Shown piece after piece: positions 11,200 to 23,749 of a stretch of DNA of 64,000 nt. The notes under the pieces were generated by a model that was not told where the DNA came from, searched no databases, and worked only from the letters and a program-made list of their open reading frames with translations. The DNA is taken from the NCBI GenBank assembly GCA_028564705.1, contig JAPXFQ010001770.1, positions 722,055 through 786,054 of the forward strand. The letters run 5' to 3'. The translations under genes and the position numbers were made by a program. The stretch comes from Apricaphanius iberus. Its lineage: Eukaryota; Chordata; Actinopteri; Cyprinodontiformes; Aphaniidae. Position 1 is the first letter of the stretch. Each line of letters opens with the position of its first letter.

Positions 11200-12560
11200 T
11201 AAAAAACACATTTGGGCTCCGTGTATTTCTGCCTTCAATTAAGGATACAAAATAGGCCCCCGCCTGCTTTGGGCTGGGGCCACAAATATGTTACACATCC
11301 ATTCTCTCCCTTTCTTGTTTTGCTGCTATGGTGAAAAGAAAATAGTGGTGAACTTTCCCTGAACCAGACTTCCTTTAATGGCCCCGGCCGTGTGTTGACC
11401 CAGCAGAGTCGGCTGGAACCTGATACTATCCAGCTCACTACGCCCGCACGGGCAATCAGATTACATGGGGCCCAACAATACACTCCATACGAGTCCAATT
11501 TCAAGTGCTACAATGCAATAAAAGCGCAATAATTGAATTCACGTTCTCACCCCCGTTTACAGGAAGCCGACACAATGCGATGGGCATAACAAGAGGGGGT
11601 GATATCGCATTAGACATCAGGGTAGTTTTGATCTCATGGCGGGATTCTGATGACTCACTTTCAGCTATGTTTTCTCTTTTTTTGACGACGGAAGTAGCGA
11701 CTGAGATCTTATTACCCAGAACGCCGTTAATGCAGTGATTATGATCTGTTATAAATCAATTGAAACCACAAAAGTAATGTTAAGCCCAAGTGAGCACACT
11801 CCCTTAGTGGATTTGGTTACACTGAGAGAAAGAAAAAAAATCATCTGCTCTTTCCATCTTGGGATATCTTCAGGAATTCAGCCTGGTAATGTCCTCAGTG
11901 GCTCCAGCTTGCAGAGAAAGAGCATAATATTATTTCCCGGTGGTTATGATTGAGCCATTAACCTTTTATCTCGGTCTTTTGTTTGACGTCTCTAAAAGGT
12001 AAGGATGAAGATATTTATTCCATTTCCGCCCAGCTGGCCAAAACAAGCAGGTGAATCATTCATCTGGGGCGTGGGTAAACAAAGGGCCTCCTTAGGTCTC
12101 TGCCAATCAGCCTTATAAAATATTAACCCAATGTCATTGCCCTTTTAAAAATCTCTCACCTAGAATTCCCTAATTGTTCCCTTTTCTTTATCTCTGCAGT
12201 GCAGAGAGTAAATAAATTAACAAAATAGCTTTTAATGCCCCGGGTAACCTTTTAACTGAAGGATTATCTGGGGTTTATTTTTCATTTCTCTCACCGCGAT
12301 AGCCGAGCATGCCCCATTGATTGGTTTGCTGGGGTGGTGACCAGCCATGAAAACAATTCTTATTGATAAAACAAAGCAGCTTCTTACCTTTTAAGTGCCA
12401 GGTCAGGCAGAATTTCAGATACCCCTACTACCACCTCCCCTGCACCTTCCAAGACCATCAGGGGCCTGAATATGCTGAGCTGATGGTTTCTTCTTTTTTG
12501 TTTGCTCCAATCAAATGGTTTAAAAATATGCACACATCTCCCCCAAGAGGTTAACTATGT
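11200..12560. promoter_or_regulatory. Candidate enhancer cluster, among the best in the window
   Basis: About 1.3 kb with almost no simple repeats and many transcription-factor words: an E-box CAGCTG at 12031-12036, a forkhead site GTAAACA at 12075-12081, CCATTGATTGG (12315-12324) of PBX/CCAAT type, TTAATGCC, and several AATTAAC/AATTGAATT homeodomain cores. The texture matches deeply conserved vertebrate developmental enhancers. I infer regulation of the dach gene; comparison with human DACH1 intron 1 would decide. Confidence 0.5.
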
Positions 12561-12799
12561 TTGTTGAAAGATGAGGATAACATGTCTGTGGTGTTTTCCT
12601 GCAAATTTTAAATCCCAACAGGTATGATAAGAGCTTTGATTGAAAGAAGGAGATGAAATGCTTTAATTCTAAGAGCAGGAAAAAAAAAGAAAAAACTTAA
12701 AGGACATGGCAAGGAAAGTTAATCATGTACAAGCTTTAATCCAAAAATAGATTTGAACTAGGATGGAAGGGAAAAAAATGAATAAATACAATTTTCTCA

Positions 12800-12950
12800 A
12801 TGTGAATTTGATGATGATAACATGTATGTCCAATTAATTATTATCTGATTAGCATGTGCTCTTTGCTCTCTGGCTCCCAACATAATCAGCCGCAGTGAGA
12901 TCAGGTATGGAAGATATATTAAGGATGGCTATGCAAGCTAAATAACAAGG
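12800..12950. promoter_or_regulatory. Candidate conserved block
   Basis: Contains CAATTAATTATTATCTGATTAGCATG, a dense homeodomain-type cluster, followed by AATCAGCCGCAGTGAGATCAGG. Smaller satellite of the 11200-12560 block. Confidence 0.35.
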
Positions 12951-13123
12951 TAGCAACTACTTCTATTATTTCCTTTAAATTGACTTAACATCATTATTTT
13001 TCTCAATTTTTACAAAAATGTCAATGCCTTTGATGTCTTGAATGTTTTTGGTAAATTGTGAGTGATTATTAAAACGACAAGATGTTTCTGTCACTTTCAA
13101 ATTACAGCACAACACTTCCTGGT

Positions 13124-13146
13124 AATATATATATATATATATATAT
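13124..13146. repeat. (AT)n microsatellite
   Basis: About 23 bases of AT dinucleotides. Confidence 0.9.
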
Positions 13147-13290
13147 CTTGGGCCTAATTCGAAGAAGTTGCACTCCAGACTATATCAATGTTAAAGACTT
13201 CTTTTGAAGTTTCAAAGGAGGTAGATCCTTTATCGTGTGTTGACCGAGCAGATTCTGGTCACCTTACACCTTTGCTGTTTTGTATATACA

Positions 13291-13353
<63 letters not shown>
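13291..13353. repeat. Compound (TA)n(GA)n microsatellite
   Basis: About 40 bases of TA followed directly by 23 bases of AG. It creates a meaningless ORF with alternating IY then ER residues. Confidence 0.95.
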
Positions 13354-13354
<1 letters not shown>

Positions 13355-13359
13355 GCATT

Positions 13360-15140
13360 GTTTTAATTTTCATAGTATAGTGTATAGTTCATTTCTATAG
13401 GATCCCATCAACTCCCACTCCATTAAAGGGACACAAAATACATCTTTGTCATTGCAAGCAATCATAAGAAGAGATTGGCATGAGTGGATGGTCAAGAATG
13501 CAACAATCTGCAGCCATCACTTCATATCAGGCACACTTTCTTGGCTAACACACAAGCTAATAGATTAATCCTCCTCAGTCAATTTATAGATGAACTCTCA
13601 ATTTGCAGAGCATTAATATAGTTTCTGTGTCCATGTGGCCTACGAGATCTTTGCAAATTTTTGGTGACTCACAGAAACACATATGCCAGCAATGTAATGC
13701 TTTTGACAACCTGTTTGTTGCATTCAGAAAGTATATATGCAGCCCAACACAACGAGGCTCAACGAGGCGCAACTGGGTGCACAGCCTGCTCTCTGTTCTG
13801 TCTATGAACGGATCAAAACCAGTCACAAGGCAGCAGCTAATAGAGGATGTCAGATGAAAGAAAGGATGTCGTACTGCATGCATCACAACAGTCAATGCTG
13901 CTATATTGAATTTCCAAAACAAGTTAGTTTAAAAAATGATTTTTTTTTCATGCATCTTAGCAATGTTTTAAAACAGCATAGCTATAAATATTTTTGCTGA
14001 GATAAAAAAAAAAAAAAGATAAAAAAAAGTGGTTCTGCTGTATTTGTCCCAAAGCAAAGCTAATAGTATGAATTGGCGAACAGATCCACACTTGGTTACA
14101 AAAGTAAGAATGAAGCCGTAATCACTTTAAAAAAGTGTTTCTAATACTTAGCAGAAAAAAAAAGGAAACGGACATCGTTTAGCATGCAAAACATAGTATC
14201 AAAATATTGTTGGGCTAATATCTCAGGCTGCTCTTTCTAATGCGATTTTGCTACAAAGACAAAAGCATCCACTCATCCACTAGCTAGCAAAATGTGATAT
14301 GTTCGAATCCCCTTGACCATCAAGACAGGTAAAATCTAAACACAGTTTTTTTCTACTCTTTTACAACACATTTTACATTTTTGAAACATTTAATTAACTT
14401 GTAAAATCATAAAAGAGCATAATCTTTTCATTTTTTTCGGGTAATCATTTATGGAAACCATATGTTGACTGTTCAGATCCGAACAGAACTATTCTACAAT
14501 TACAGATTCATAAAAACACAGTTTTTGATGTGTGAAACCTTTACTACAATTTGTGAAAGGGAAGAAAAAATTAATTAAATACAATTTGTTCTCATCTACA
14601 CAGTATCATGTTTCACCTGGTATAGTTTTAAGAACTGAATGTACTAATCTACTTGGACTGAGCACGCTTAGAGAAGTTACACTTTAAGCAAAAATGATCT
14701 ACTCGTTTCTGTACAGGACGTTTGCATTTTAATTCTTTTGCTTTTTTTATCCAGATTTGTTTTCAGTCAATAATTATTAAAGTGACAATTTTGTATCTTT
14801 TTTATGTTTTACAAACCAAATGGGATCAGTTATAAATGGAATGATTATCTCATTTAAAAAAACAATTTTTTACTGCTTAAGCTGTAAGATACTTTGTAAT
14901 AGTTCAGCAGAACAGCAACAGCAAAGAAGAGCCGAATGTTTGTTGCCTTCACATGAAAAAAGGGTGGAAAAAGATGATTTATATTTCCTGCTGACCTTGG
15001 CAGTCTATTCGTTGTGCCGATCATAATCTCAGAGTCACAGTGTGATACATGAGAATAAATTCACTCATCCATCTTTTTCATGCATCCATCTATCCTTTCC
15101 CTGATCTTGTATCTGTATTTGCATTGAACCTATTCTTGGA
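13360..15140. other. AT-rich intronic stretch, nothing recognised
   Basis: AT-rich with poly-A runs near 14004-14028. A lone GTTCGAATCCC at 14301-14311 matches a Pol III B-box but has no tRNA-like context. Confidence 0.5.
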
Positions 15141-15149
15141 TTATCTCAA

Positions 15150-15620
15150 TCAGTTTTTCCCCTCGCACCTGTCAGACACTGCCTCGCACAGGTAGCCACA
15201 GTCTGCTTATCTGATCTAGATAGCTGGATTACAGCGAGTTGGTGAGTGCAGGAGGGAGGGGGAGAAAAGAAAAACACACTTTTATTTATTAGAGTTAGGC
15301 AACAGCTGCATCCGCCTACAAACTGAGAACCTTTGTTGCGGAACAATATATCACAGATCAAATGGTGTGAAATCAAAGGCGGGAGAGAGTTAGCATCAAT
15401 CCGCCACTAAAACCCCCCTTTTAAACTGCTGTCTGTTCTCTGATCCTCGGGTGGACTAATGTGCGGGGCTGGGATCAGCAGTAGTCGGAGAGAGTGGGTG
15501 CCTTCCTGGTGCCTTTGTCTGGCCTTGGCGGTGATTAGAGCCACGCTGGGTCACGCCATTGCCGTGCCTGATGGTACACAGGAGCAGCCGGCTGCACTCC
15601 CTTCATGTTTGCCTTAAAGT
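15150..15620. promoter_or_regulatory. Candidate conserved block
   Basis: GC-richer than its surroundings, low-repeat, with dense unique words at 15440-15600 (for example CTTGGCGGTGATTAGAGCC). The TGATTAGA core is homeodomain-type. Confidence 0.4.
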
Positions 15621-15959
15621 GCAGCAGTCAGGGTTCCTACACAGTCTGGGAAAGTGTGGAAATGATTTTTCAGGTCTAAATAAATAACTAAACAGGAATA
15701 AGTATAGAAAGATTTTATATTTTGTAGACTTTACTTTATTACATTCCTATATCCTCCTTCCTCCTTCTATTCATCAATACATCACTCCATTCATTAAACT
15801 TTTTTTCTCCGTCCACTGTTTGTCCGAACAGCGTGTAAATATCCATTACACATATATACAGAGTTGCATTTTTATACCTTAAAAATAGGAACTGGAAGTT
15901 ACATCTGTATAATTATGAAGTTGATATTTGATTAATTTGTTGGATATCTGTGTAAAAAC

Positions 15960-16930
15960 CTGTTACAAGGAGCTTCGTCCGCTAATGGCATTCTGTTTGA
16001 GGGATTTGAAGCCTCTCAGGTATGAAATAGAATATATGAAAGATCTAAAGCAAGAGAAACTGCCGATTATTCCCGTGCATCATTAATGTTAAAAGCTGAT
16101 TCCGTAATTGTATGTCCCATAACCACAGAGTGTTAGATTGTTCAGTATCACATCAACAGACTCTGATAATCAGTAGGCAGCCTTACTACATCGGGGCGCC
16201 TGACGAGGAAAGCCTAATTGGTTGACTTTTCCATGCCTAATGGATGATTCTCTTAATTAAAAAGATACTGTACCAAATGTTAGAAATCAGATAGCGCTTA
16301 AAGTAAATGCGGTTAATCAAATGTACGAGAATGAACAGTTCCAGAAAAGCCTAAACGAGATTGGTCGATAGGATTTTTGTGCCAGTATTTATTAACTGCG
16401 AGGGCCTTTGGTTAGCAAAACAGAGAGAGGTCTTATCTTCAAACTGCGAGGGGAAAATTCCATCTAAACGCTCGCGCTGATCTCTCTTTTTTCATGAACT
16501 GCGATGCATATGAAACAAGTCTTCAAAACAAGGCTTTAAAAAACTTACCCAGTCAGGGTGCCTTTGAGGATATTTAATTAAAATCTAATCCTGCATTCAT
16601 TAAGGCTCACATAAATTAAGCTGTCATTCATAAGATTTATGGATTCTCATTTGCATATTGCATACAATTCATCAATTACTCAAGTATGAAAGGAGCGCAT
16701 TTCCCTTGGAGCTGCCTGCTAGCCTGCCAACATTTGAAATGAGAGAAAGAGCACAACTGTCAAGCATTCACTGCAAACTTTTCCCCACAATGTCTGTGCA
16801 CTGATTAATCTCATTTCCTAGGCATCCCTTACAAGATTGTACACAGTCCAGCTGCACTTTTCAATTATTTCTCCTGTCCTCCCAACTAACTTTGAAAGCA
16901 GGACGGGCTAAACGTGCACTGGGGCTACTT
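15960..16930. promoter_or_regulatory. Candidate enhancer block with octamer motif
   Basis: Nearly 1 kb of low-repeat sequence carrying a perfect octamer ATTTGCAT (16649-16656), several TTAATTAA-type cores, AGGATATTTAATTAAAATC, and TAATGGATGATTC. Clean edges against AT-rich filler and dense motifs suggest a deeply conserved enhancer, probably of dach. Confidence 0.5.
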
Positions 16931-17029
16931 TAGTCTTTATGTATATAACATGTCCTTTTTTTCACCAGGGTAATCATAAATTACAGACGGGGAAGAGGGG
17001 GGGTGTTTTAGAGATCCTAATGGAAGAGA

Positions 17030-17990
17030 ACTGTAGTAATTCTATTGCAAATCCCATCAGGCAAATATTCTGCATGCTATAATAGCATATTTCCTGTCAC
17101 ATTTAGCGAAGAATACATCCAGCAGGCATTCTGACAGAGGGTGAAGGCAGAAAATAACAAACAGATAAAATGCTGAGGGGGGTGTGACAGTGGGCAGGAA
17201 GAAAAAAAAAAGCAAGGGGGAGAATCTTAGATGTAAAACCACATAAAAACTCCCTCTTTGGACATGAGGCTATGGGAAACCCAGTATGGAGTAAGTGCTT
17301 AAACCAAGCGGTGCGTGAACACATCTGAGATAAAAGGTCAGGCGAAAAAACAAACAGACCACTTGCGAGGACGAATGGAATTAATTGACTCATTAATATG
17401 CATGGCTAATAAAGCCCAAAATCCTAAAACAAAAATCATTGTCAACCATTCCCTTTTAATGGCTCTTATTTTCAGCTTGAGAAGAGCCGGTCTACAGGGT
17501 GTATCAATCTTAGGAGGGGTGGGGTTCCTCCAGCAAAAAGGCTTTGGGGGTAACCTCCGTGTTGTGCGCTCATGTCCTCCCCAGCAGACAAAGGCAGAGT
17601 TGTTCTGGTGGAGGGATTAATTGAGAATTAATCCAGGTTTCTGGCAGTGGAACAGACCGGCAGTAAGAAGTGAAAGTCATCCTGAAGGGTAGTTAATTGG
17701 TTCCCCCCATAGCAAAAGCTTTGGAGAACAGAAATCAAGCTGCAGTTTTCATTAATCCTCCCTATTGTTTTGAGAAATTGTTGTGGAGAGTGACTTCAGA
17801 TAGAGTCAACAGTTAAGGCTTTTAATTTGCTTTTAATTCTGCCAGCGGGGCAACAATTAACATACCCCAAAGAACAATAGCTTGGAAAATTAAGCGTTCG
17901 ATTGACTCTAAATGACTCTGAAATCAAAAACCGATAAGCAATTATTATACTGTACTCTACAAATGGTAAGTACCTCAGCCATGCTTGATC
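17030..17990. promoter_or_regulatory. Candidate enhancer block
   Basis: Low-repeat stretch with GGAATTAATTGACTCATTAATATGC near 17376 and GGGATTAATTGAGAATTAATCC near 17613. The second is a near-symmetric homeodomain palindrome (ATTAATTGAGAATTAAT). Confidence 0.45.
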
Positions 17991-17999
17991 CACTAGTCA

Positions 18000-18795
18000 A
18001 AATGTATCTCCATTCATCTCTATAATACAGCTCTTTGCACATGTGTCATATTAAAACCATATACTTTATACTTTAACAGGGATTATATGACAGACCAGCA
18101 CAGATGAGAAAACAGATTTTCTTACTTTTTACACATAACAATAAAAATAAGTGTGGCCTACATTTGATTCCAGCATTCTTCACTCCGAAACTCGTACATC
18201 CAGTAAAATCTTGTAGAATCGCTTGGCTTCAGAATTCATGTAAGCAGTACAGAGTGTACCTGTGTATGATTTATAGTGGTGTCTTTAAGATTTGCATGTC
18301 TAAGGATGAAACTTTTGTCCATTCGTCTCGGCAGAATAAACCTTGACCTCAGTTTTTGAGAGCATTTGTCAAAACCAGATTTAAAGCCTTGCTGCAGATT
18401 CTTAATTGCAATACTATGAATAGGATATTCAAACAAATTAATGTTATAAAATCGAAATAGGCTTGCATGATATAAGGAATACTTAAGAGTCAAATTTTCC
18501 CTGAACTGTATGATCTTGTTCACTAATTTATTGTTTCCACTAAGTGGTAAGCCACTGGTTGTTGCGGTATGGTTTGCTATATTATGTATTCAGGAGAGCG
18601 TTAGAATCTCACTGGGAAAGCCATAACACCTTCTGTTGAGTCATACTAGTGCAACGACAAATGAGACATGGTAGTATCCATGTGCTTGTCACAAGCAGTG
18701 ATGTTCTTCATCGGTTTCTACAATGGAAACAGACAAAGTAGCGTACCAAAGTGCACCGACCCGTGTTGTACCGCTCAGTGGAAACGACGCCTAAA
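18000..18795. other. Intronic stretch, nothing firm
   Basis: The right end (18715-18790) holds phrases like GTACCAAAGTGCACCGACCC and CAGTGGAAACGACGCC that resemble the ends of fish non-autonomous DNA transposons. No gene. Confidence 0.4.
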
Positions 18796-19295
18796 GCCTA
18801 GTTTCTACCTCTCACCTACGCACAGACGGAGAGAGTAGAGCCCAATTTTCTATCTGTCTCGAGCATATCCCTGTGATTGGTCAGCTCAACAACAGCCAGA
18901 TACTGTTTCACCAGAACGGGGATCTATAGTCGCTGTAATCAGTAGTTAATGCAGCGTTTGGCCACTACATGGTTTATATTGAAAGGACAGTTTATCTAAT
19001 CTGGTCTTTCAGCGATTTTGAGTGTAGAGAAAAAACAAAAAAAGGCTGCTGTGTTTGTTTACATGTGTTGTAAAGTATTCAATCAAAACTTAGGTTTTGT
19101 CATCCATTGCTCCTTGATGAGGGAATGTGATCATAAGCTGAAGAAAAAAACTCTAATCAAACAGAAAGTACGCTGCAACGGCAGGCAGAGCCGCCCGCAA
19201 TGAAACGTTAACACCCCCTGCTGCTCTGGTTGGTAATTGCTTTGCAACACAGACAAATCAACAGAGAACGGAGAGACAGACACGGAGTACTATAA
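18795..19295. mobile_element. Possible non-autonomous DNA transposon
   Basis: The left end reads AAGCCTAGTTTCTACCTC and GCACAGACGGAGAGAG. The right end, inverted, reads loosely alike (GTTTATAGTACTCCGTG, then CTCTCCGTTCTC). The CTGTGATTGGTCAGCTCAACAACAGCCA part resembles internal sequence of teleost Harbinger- or hAT-derived MITEs. Boundaries are approximate. Confidence 0.35.
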
Positions 19296-20520
19296 ACGAA
19301 AAAAGTCTCCATCAATGCATCTGCGTCTGGGTTCAAAGATGCTCTCAGAGAAGCATAATAAACTAGGCTTAAGATGTCCATAAAGGGTGGGCATTAAGAG
19401 CAGTAAAAGTCCTTTCAGTTGGTCAGATATACTAATGACAAAGTTTAAATACATGGCATCTAAAAAAAAATGCATCCAAGTAGTTGCTTTCAGTTGCAGT
19501 ATTGCACATACTGATATGGTGATAACAATTGCCATCCAATAGAAATGTGCATTTTCAGCCAACATCCAAGTCTTAAAGCTGTTGCACCTACTAACAGGTT
19601 TTCTTCCAGTATGGCTCAATATTTAGCTTCCCCTTAGCTGTGACCAGCTTCCTTATCCCTGCTGTAAAGAAAAAAGTCTTACAATCATATTGGTAAATTT
19701 TGCAATATTAGTTCTGATATCTGCCCATTTATTTTTTCCCATCTTTCTCATCTGTGCTTCCATAACATTTTTTCTTTAGCATGTTGGGTCATTTGTGTCT
19801 GGTTTGAGCATCTGCTGTTGTGAAACTCTGTCCAAATTAGTGAATAACAAATTAGCATGAAAAATGCTATTTATGTAATAAAACTAGGAATACATTGTCA
19901 ATCAATTATTGAAATCTAAACAATCCTTTGTAAAAATACAGTATTTGTTCATTTGCTAAAAAATATATTTTCTTGAAACCTCCACCAATTTTCTCAGAAC
20001 CTTAAACACAAAAAAATATCTTAACTAAATTCACAAAACTCCATGTTTTAGTCCAAAATCCAACTATCTCCATGCTGTCTTTGAACCCAAACATTGTGCT
20101 CAGCTCATACACACACATCAGCCAAGGAGTGTTGCTAGCAGGAAATATTGTGTGTATTTAGCAAAAAAAAAAAAAAGAGATAAAAGTGATATGAAGTGCT
20201 GAATATAGACAACACTAAATAAATAAATAAATGCAAAACACCTGAATTTAAAGCATCTTATTGTAAATCAGATTCAAAATAGTGGGCAATAGGTGGCCAA
20301 ATTAAATCAAAAAAGACTGTTCTTGGACAGTGTTTAAGGTTTGGTAAAAAATAGTCTTTGATTTGAAAACTGAGTTTATGCCACTGAGAATTTGTTTAAG
20401 AGAATGAAGTTTATTGCTTTAGCAATTCAGATACAATGTAATATTGCAGACACATTCGTGATGAATTGTGCAGCCGTAATTCCGACAACATGATGTTGTT
20501 TAATTTTTTCAGACTCTGTT
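19295..20520. other. AT-rich intronic stretch, nothing recognised
   Basis: AT-rich with poly-A (20164-20175) and a short (AAAT)n run (20217-20232). Short ORFs are unremarkable. Confidence 0.5.
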
Positions 20521-20527
20521 CTGTCAG

Positions 20528-20626
20528 AGATTACTTGAGTTCTGCTGTAATGCAGACCACTACAGAAGATCCTATCTTCCCACTGCCATCAGCATCTACA
20601 ACAGTCGTATAAAGAAAATTGTATGA
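20528..20626 (+). mobile_element. LINE ORF2 C-terminal remnant
   Basis: One frame reads DHYRRSYLPTAISIYNSR and shortly afterwards a stop (20624-20626). This matches the end of fish non-LTR retrotransposon ORF2 proteins, which read like 'DRYRRSFLPTAI.IYN' from memory. Only about 30 codons remain, the usual outcome of 5' truncation. The clade (L2-like or other) cannot be fixed from so little. Confidence 0.55.
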
Positions 20627-21089
20627 GTATTGAATGGAATACTTTTACAAGGCCCTGCATCTACTGCTCCCCCATAATACTAAGCAAACTGAAATTTGGG
20701 AATGGCACCACTAGACTGTCGTATGTGTGATTAATTTCAAGTCCAAACGGACACAAGAGACAGAAAGAGAATGATGTAATGATAACATGAGGAGACACAA
20801 CGACTAACAGCAGACATGGAGGAGGAAGAAAGTGCAGAGGGAAAGAGAGTGAAGATAGTGCAAGAAAAAGAGGGAGGAGACACAGAAAAAAAGAAAAAAT
20901 ACAGTTCACAAACAGACTCTAAGTTTAAGCAAAACAGGAAGAGTGCGGTGATTAGCATTAATTGCACTGAGGATTGGAATCCTGTGTGAAACATTAAACA
21001 AAAATTATCTACTGTTTATTCATTTCCATGGCTTTTCCATTTTTCAATAACTAATTGAATGTAAATACTTTGAGAAGTTCAAAATTATC

Positions 21090-22480
21090 TTGAGAGGAAA
21101 AGAAATGTTTACACAATTGGGGGAAAAAATGTTCCCCGTCCTCCTCCACTCTCTCTTCTGTGTACACAGAAAGGTTAGGGGCTTGGGCCTGTTCCTCAAC
21201 GATTCCCCACCAGAAGCACAAGTGTCGGTTCCCCCGAGTGCCGACCGCGGGGAGAGTGTTTGCATATTTAGATACAAGCCACCCTGTTTATGCAGCCTCC
21301 CCCCCCCAATCAATTTGGCCAGCTGTGCTTTCAAATGTATTTTTCTTTTCCGAGTACATTCTGACATGCAAGCACAGACACTTCACAGAGCGAGAGATAG
21401 AGAGAAATGAGTTCAGAAGGAGCCCCCAGCTCACGCAGCATTCCCAGACGGGCATTTGTACTGAGTTAAAGACAAATCAAAGCCCGACTCCTCGACGAGA
21501 CACAGAAGAATCGGATTCTGTCTGCGCGCGTCCCTGTGATCCTTCCGGAAGACTCTCTGAGAGAGGAAATAACAAGGACTCAAACAAGAGTCCCCACCCC
21601 TGAAGCGGGCCAGACTGAAGGTGTCAGTTACAAGCTTTATGTGTCACATCGGTGACTGGCACAGAGAGAAAACACGACAATCGCTCTAGACAAGCCGCTA
21701 GGCGTTTCGCAAATAACTTTCTTTCAGATGAGACGAGGCATTCTCAAAGACTTTGCGCTTCTCTTAAGAGCTAAAACTCCATTTAAGCCTGGCAGGCGAG
21801 CAAACAGGCCCACTCAGCAGATAGTAGGGGAAGCTGTCGGGTGTGCTCGCACTTGATGATATAATTCTTAATGCACAGCTTGACGAGACATAAATCTCAG
21901 CCGAGCATCAGCTCACCTGAATTCTTTTTCTCTGCCTCTCCCTCTGCCTCTCTCTATTTCTCTCTCATGATGAATTGTTTGCTACATCTCGGAGACTAAA
22001 ACCCTTCAACCTCTTCAAACCCGGGTTTCTAATAACGCGTAGGTGCTGGGGAGAGGTGACAGCATGATGAATATCACAACAGACAGCTCCAATATGGGAC
22101 AATTTTACCAGATCGATATCTCACTGCAATATCAGAGAAAAGGAGCTGATATTAGTCTACACAGTGTATTACAGATGGGGTACATTTCTTCTCTGTGCAC
22201 TCCCTGTGAACCTAGGCTATATTTCATCCGTGTCGCCAATGGTTTACACGCTCACAAATGCTGTGGAAAGTAATCACGCAGCAGCAGCCACGCCAGACGC
22301 ATCTGCTTAAAATTATCCGTATGTGTGATGCACCTATAAGCCCCCTTGTTCAACACGCCAATGGACTTGCAAATAAACTGTGAATCACTTTAGAGGATGT
22401 TACAGGCCATTATTTCTGGCGAGACCAAATGTTTTGTCACATTCTAATGGAGAGATCACAGGCGGGATGTGGGAGATGCT
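21090..22480. promoter_or_regulatory. Candidate enhancer cluster
   Basis: Long, low-repeat, GC-balanced stretch. Notable parts are the 21400-21900 segment, a stretch at 22040-22200 with ATCGATATC, and 22270-22450. ORFs of 76-147 codons occur because GC content is higher, but none resembles a known protein. No splice-flanked coding structure was found. Confidence 0.4.
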
Positions 22481-23339
22481 TCTCTTTGGAGGAAAGCAGA
22501 GACTAAAGAAGGAAAGGAAAACAAAATCCTTTGTTTTGAACTACTAATTTGCAATAAGTTTTCCATTGCGTGAACATTGCATGCACTTGTCAATAAGCTA
22601 GGGACAGTTTTAAATCAGGTGTTATTCTATTTAAATGAAATTTCTGCCCACACCAACATATTTAAAATCAACAGAGTGTATATACTCGATCCATAATGTA
22701 GGGTGGGTGGAATGACTATATGGCTATATCTAGGCCAAGCTTTAAAATTAAGAAAATAGCTATTGCAAATACAAATGTTAGTATTTCTAAGTTAAAAACA
22801 CTACTACTCAATAAAAGAAACCATTTATATTTAAATTTTATGAATCCAATGTTTGTTTGTTTTTCCCCACAGATAGAACTGGTTTTGCTGGAATGTTTGT
22901 CTTGTTAAATGGTAGTTCTTCCTCCTCACTTTTACCACATACTTACTCTAGATGGATTGCTGAATGTTTGGTATATGTGGTAATGATTCACACCTGTAAT
23001 AAAAGCGGTCGAAATACAGCAGTATTGTATTTTATACAAGCTATTGCAGTGTCTCAACAACCCTTGTAATCCCTAGCTCCATATCAATTTATCTTCTGGT
23101 TTTATTGAGGATTATCATTAACAACCATTACAAAAGTTACAAAAAATATCATATTTAATATTTCATTGCCACTAACTGTTGTTGGGGCCTATAATGGCCA
23201 ATGCATTGTAGGCCAGTTTTCTCTTTCTTACAAGAAAGACAAGTATGGAAATAGTTGAGGTTGCAAAACCACGTAGAGTCATTGACATCAACTAAAGGAG
23301 TCACATCTTCCACTTTCATTGTCTTTCAGTAACACTTAT
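22480..23339. other. AT-rich intronic stretch, nothing recognised
   Basis: AT-rich with no recognisable family. Confidence 0.5.
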
Positions 23340-23437
23340 TCTTGCAGGGTCATGGGGGGCTGGTTTTTATCTCCAGGCTTTATTGGATGAGAGGCGGAGC
23401 AAACCCTGGACAGGTAAAAAGTCCATCACAGGGCCAG
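23340..23437 (-). mobile_element. 3' fragment of a fish dispersed repeat, inverted
   Basis: Reads like CTTGCAGGGTC, then GGGGGGCTGG, TATCTCCAGG, GATGAGAGGCGGAG, ACCCTGGACAGGT and AGTCCATCACAGGGCC. In minus orientation this is the familiar teleost repeat end with 'CTGGCGACCTGTCCAGGGTG' and 'CAGCCCCC..CGACCCTGC'. It appears to be the opposite end of the family at 5041-5200. Confidence 0.65.
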
Positions 23438-23749
23438 ATAAAAAAACGGTATACACTTTTGTCGAAACATGTTAAAGGATTTCTTTGACCAAGCCTCTGT
23501 CAAAAACATGAGATTTTTCCTTTCATGACCCTCCTGATCACCATAGAAATGGGTTTGCCCAGTTCATATCTTGTTCTTTTGTTTCTGTACAATAACTGCA
23601 ATGCCCACTACTGTTTTTATCAGTGTTTAAAGCTAATATACACCACGACAACACCAGAAAAATCCAATAAATTAGCTCCAAAACTGAAAAAAATTTTAAA
23701 TGTGCAAATTCACTCACAATTATTTGAAACCCAGGGTGAGTTTTTATAA

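Noticed and set aside
13188..13400. ORF with IY and ER repeats
   Set aside because: Produced by the (TA)n(GA)n microsatellite.
14301..14311. Perfect Pol III B-box GTTCGAATCCC
   Set aside because: No A-box or cloverleaf around it; eleven bases alone are not enough for a tRNA or SINE.
21160..21603. A 147-codon plus-strand ORF
   Set aside because: GC-balanced non-coding block gives longer open frames; the peptide has no domain or family features.
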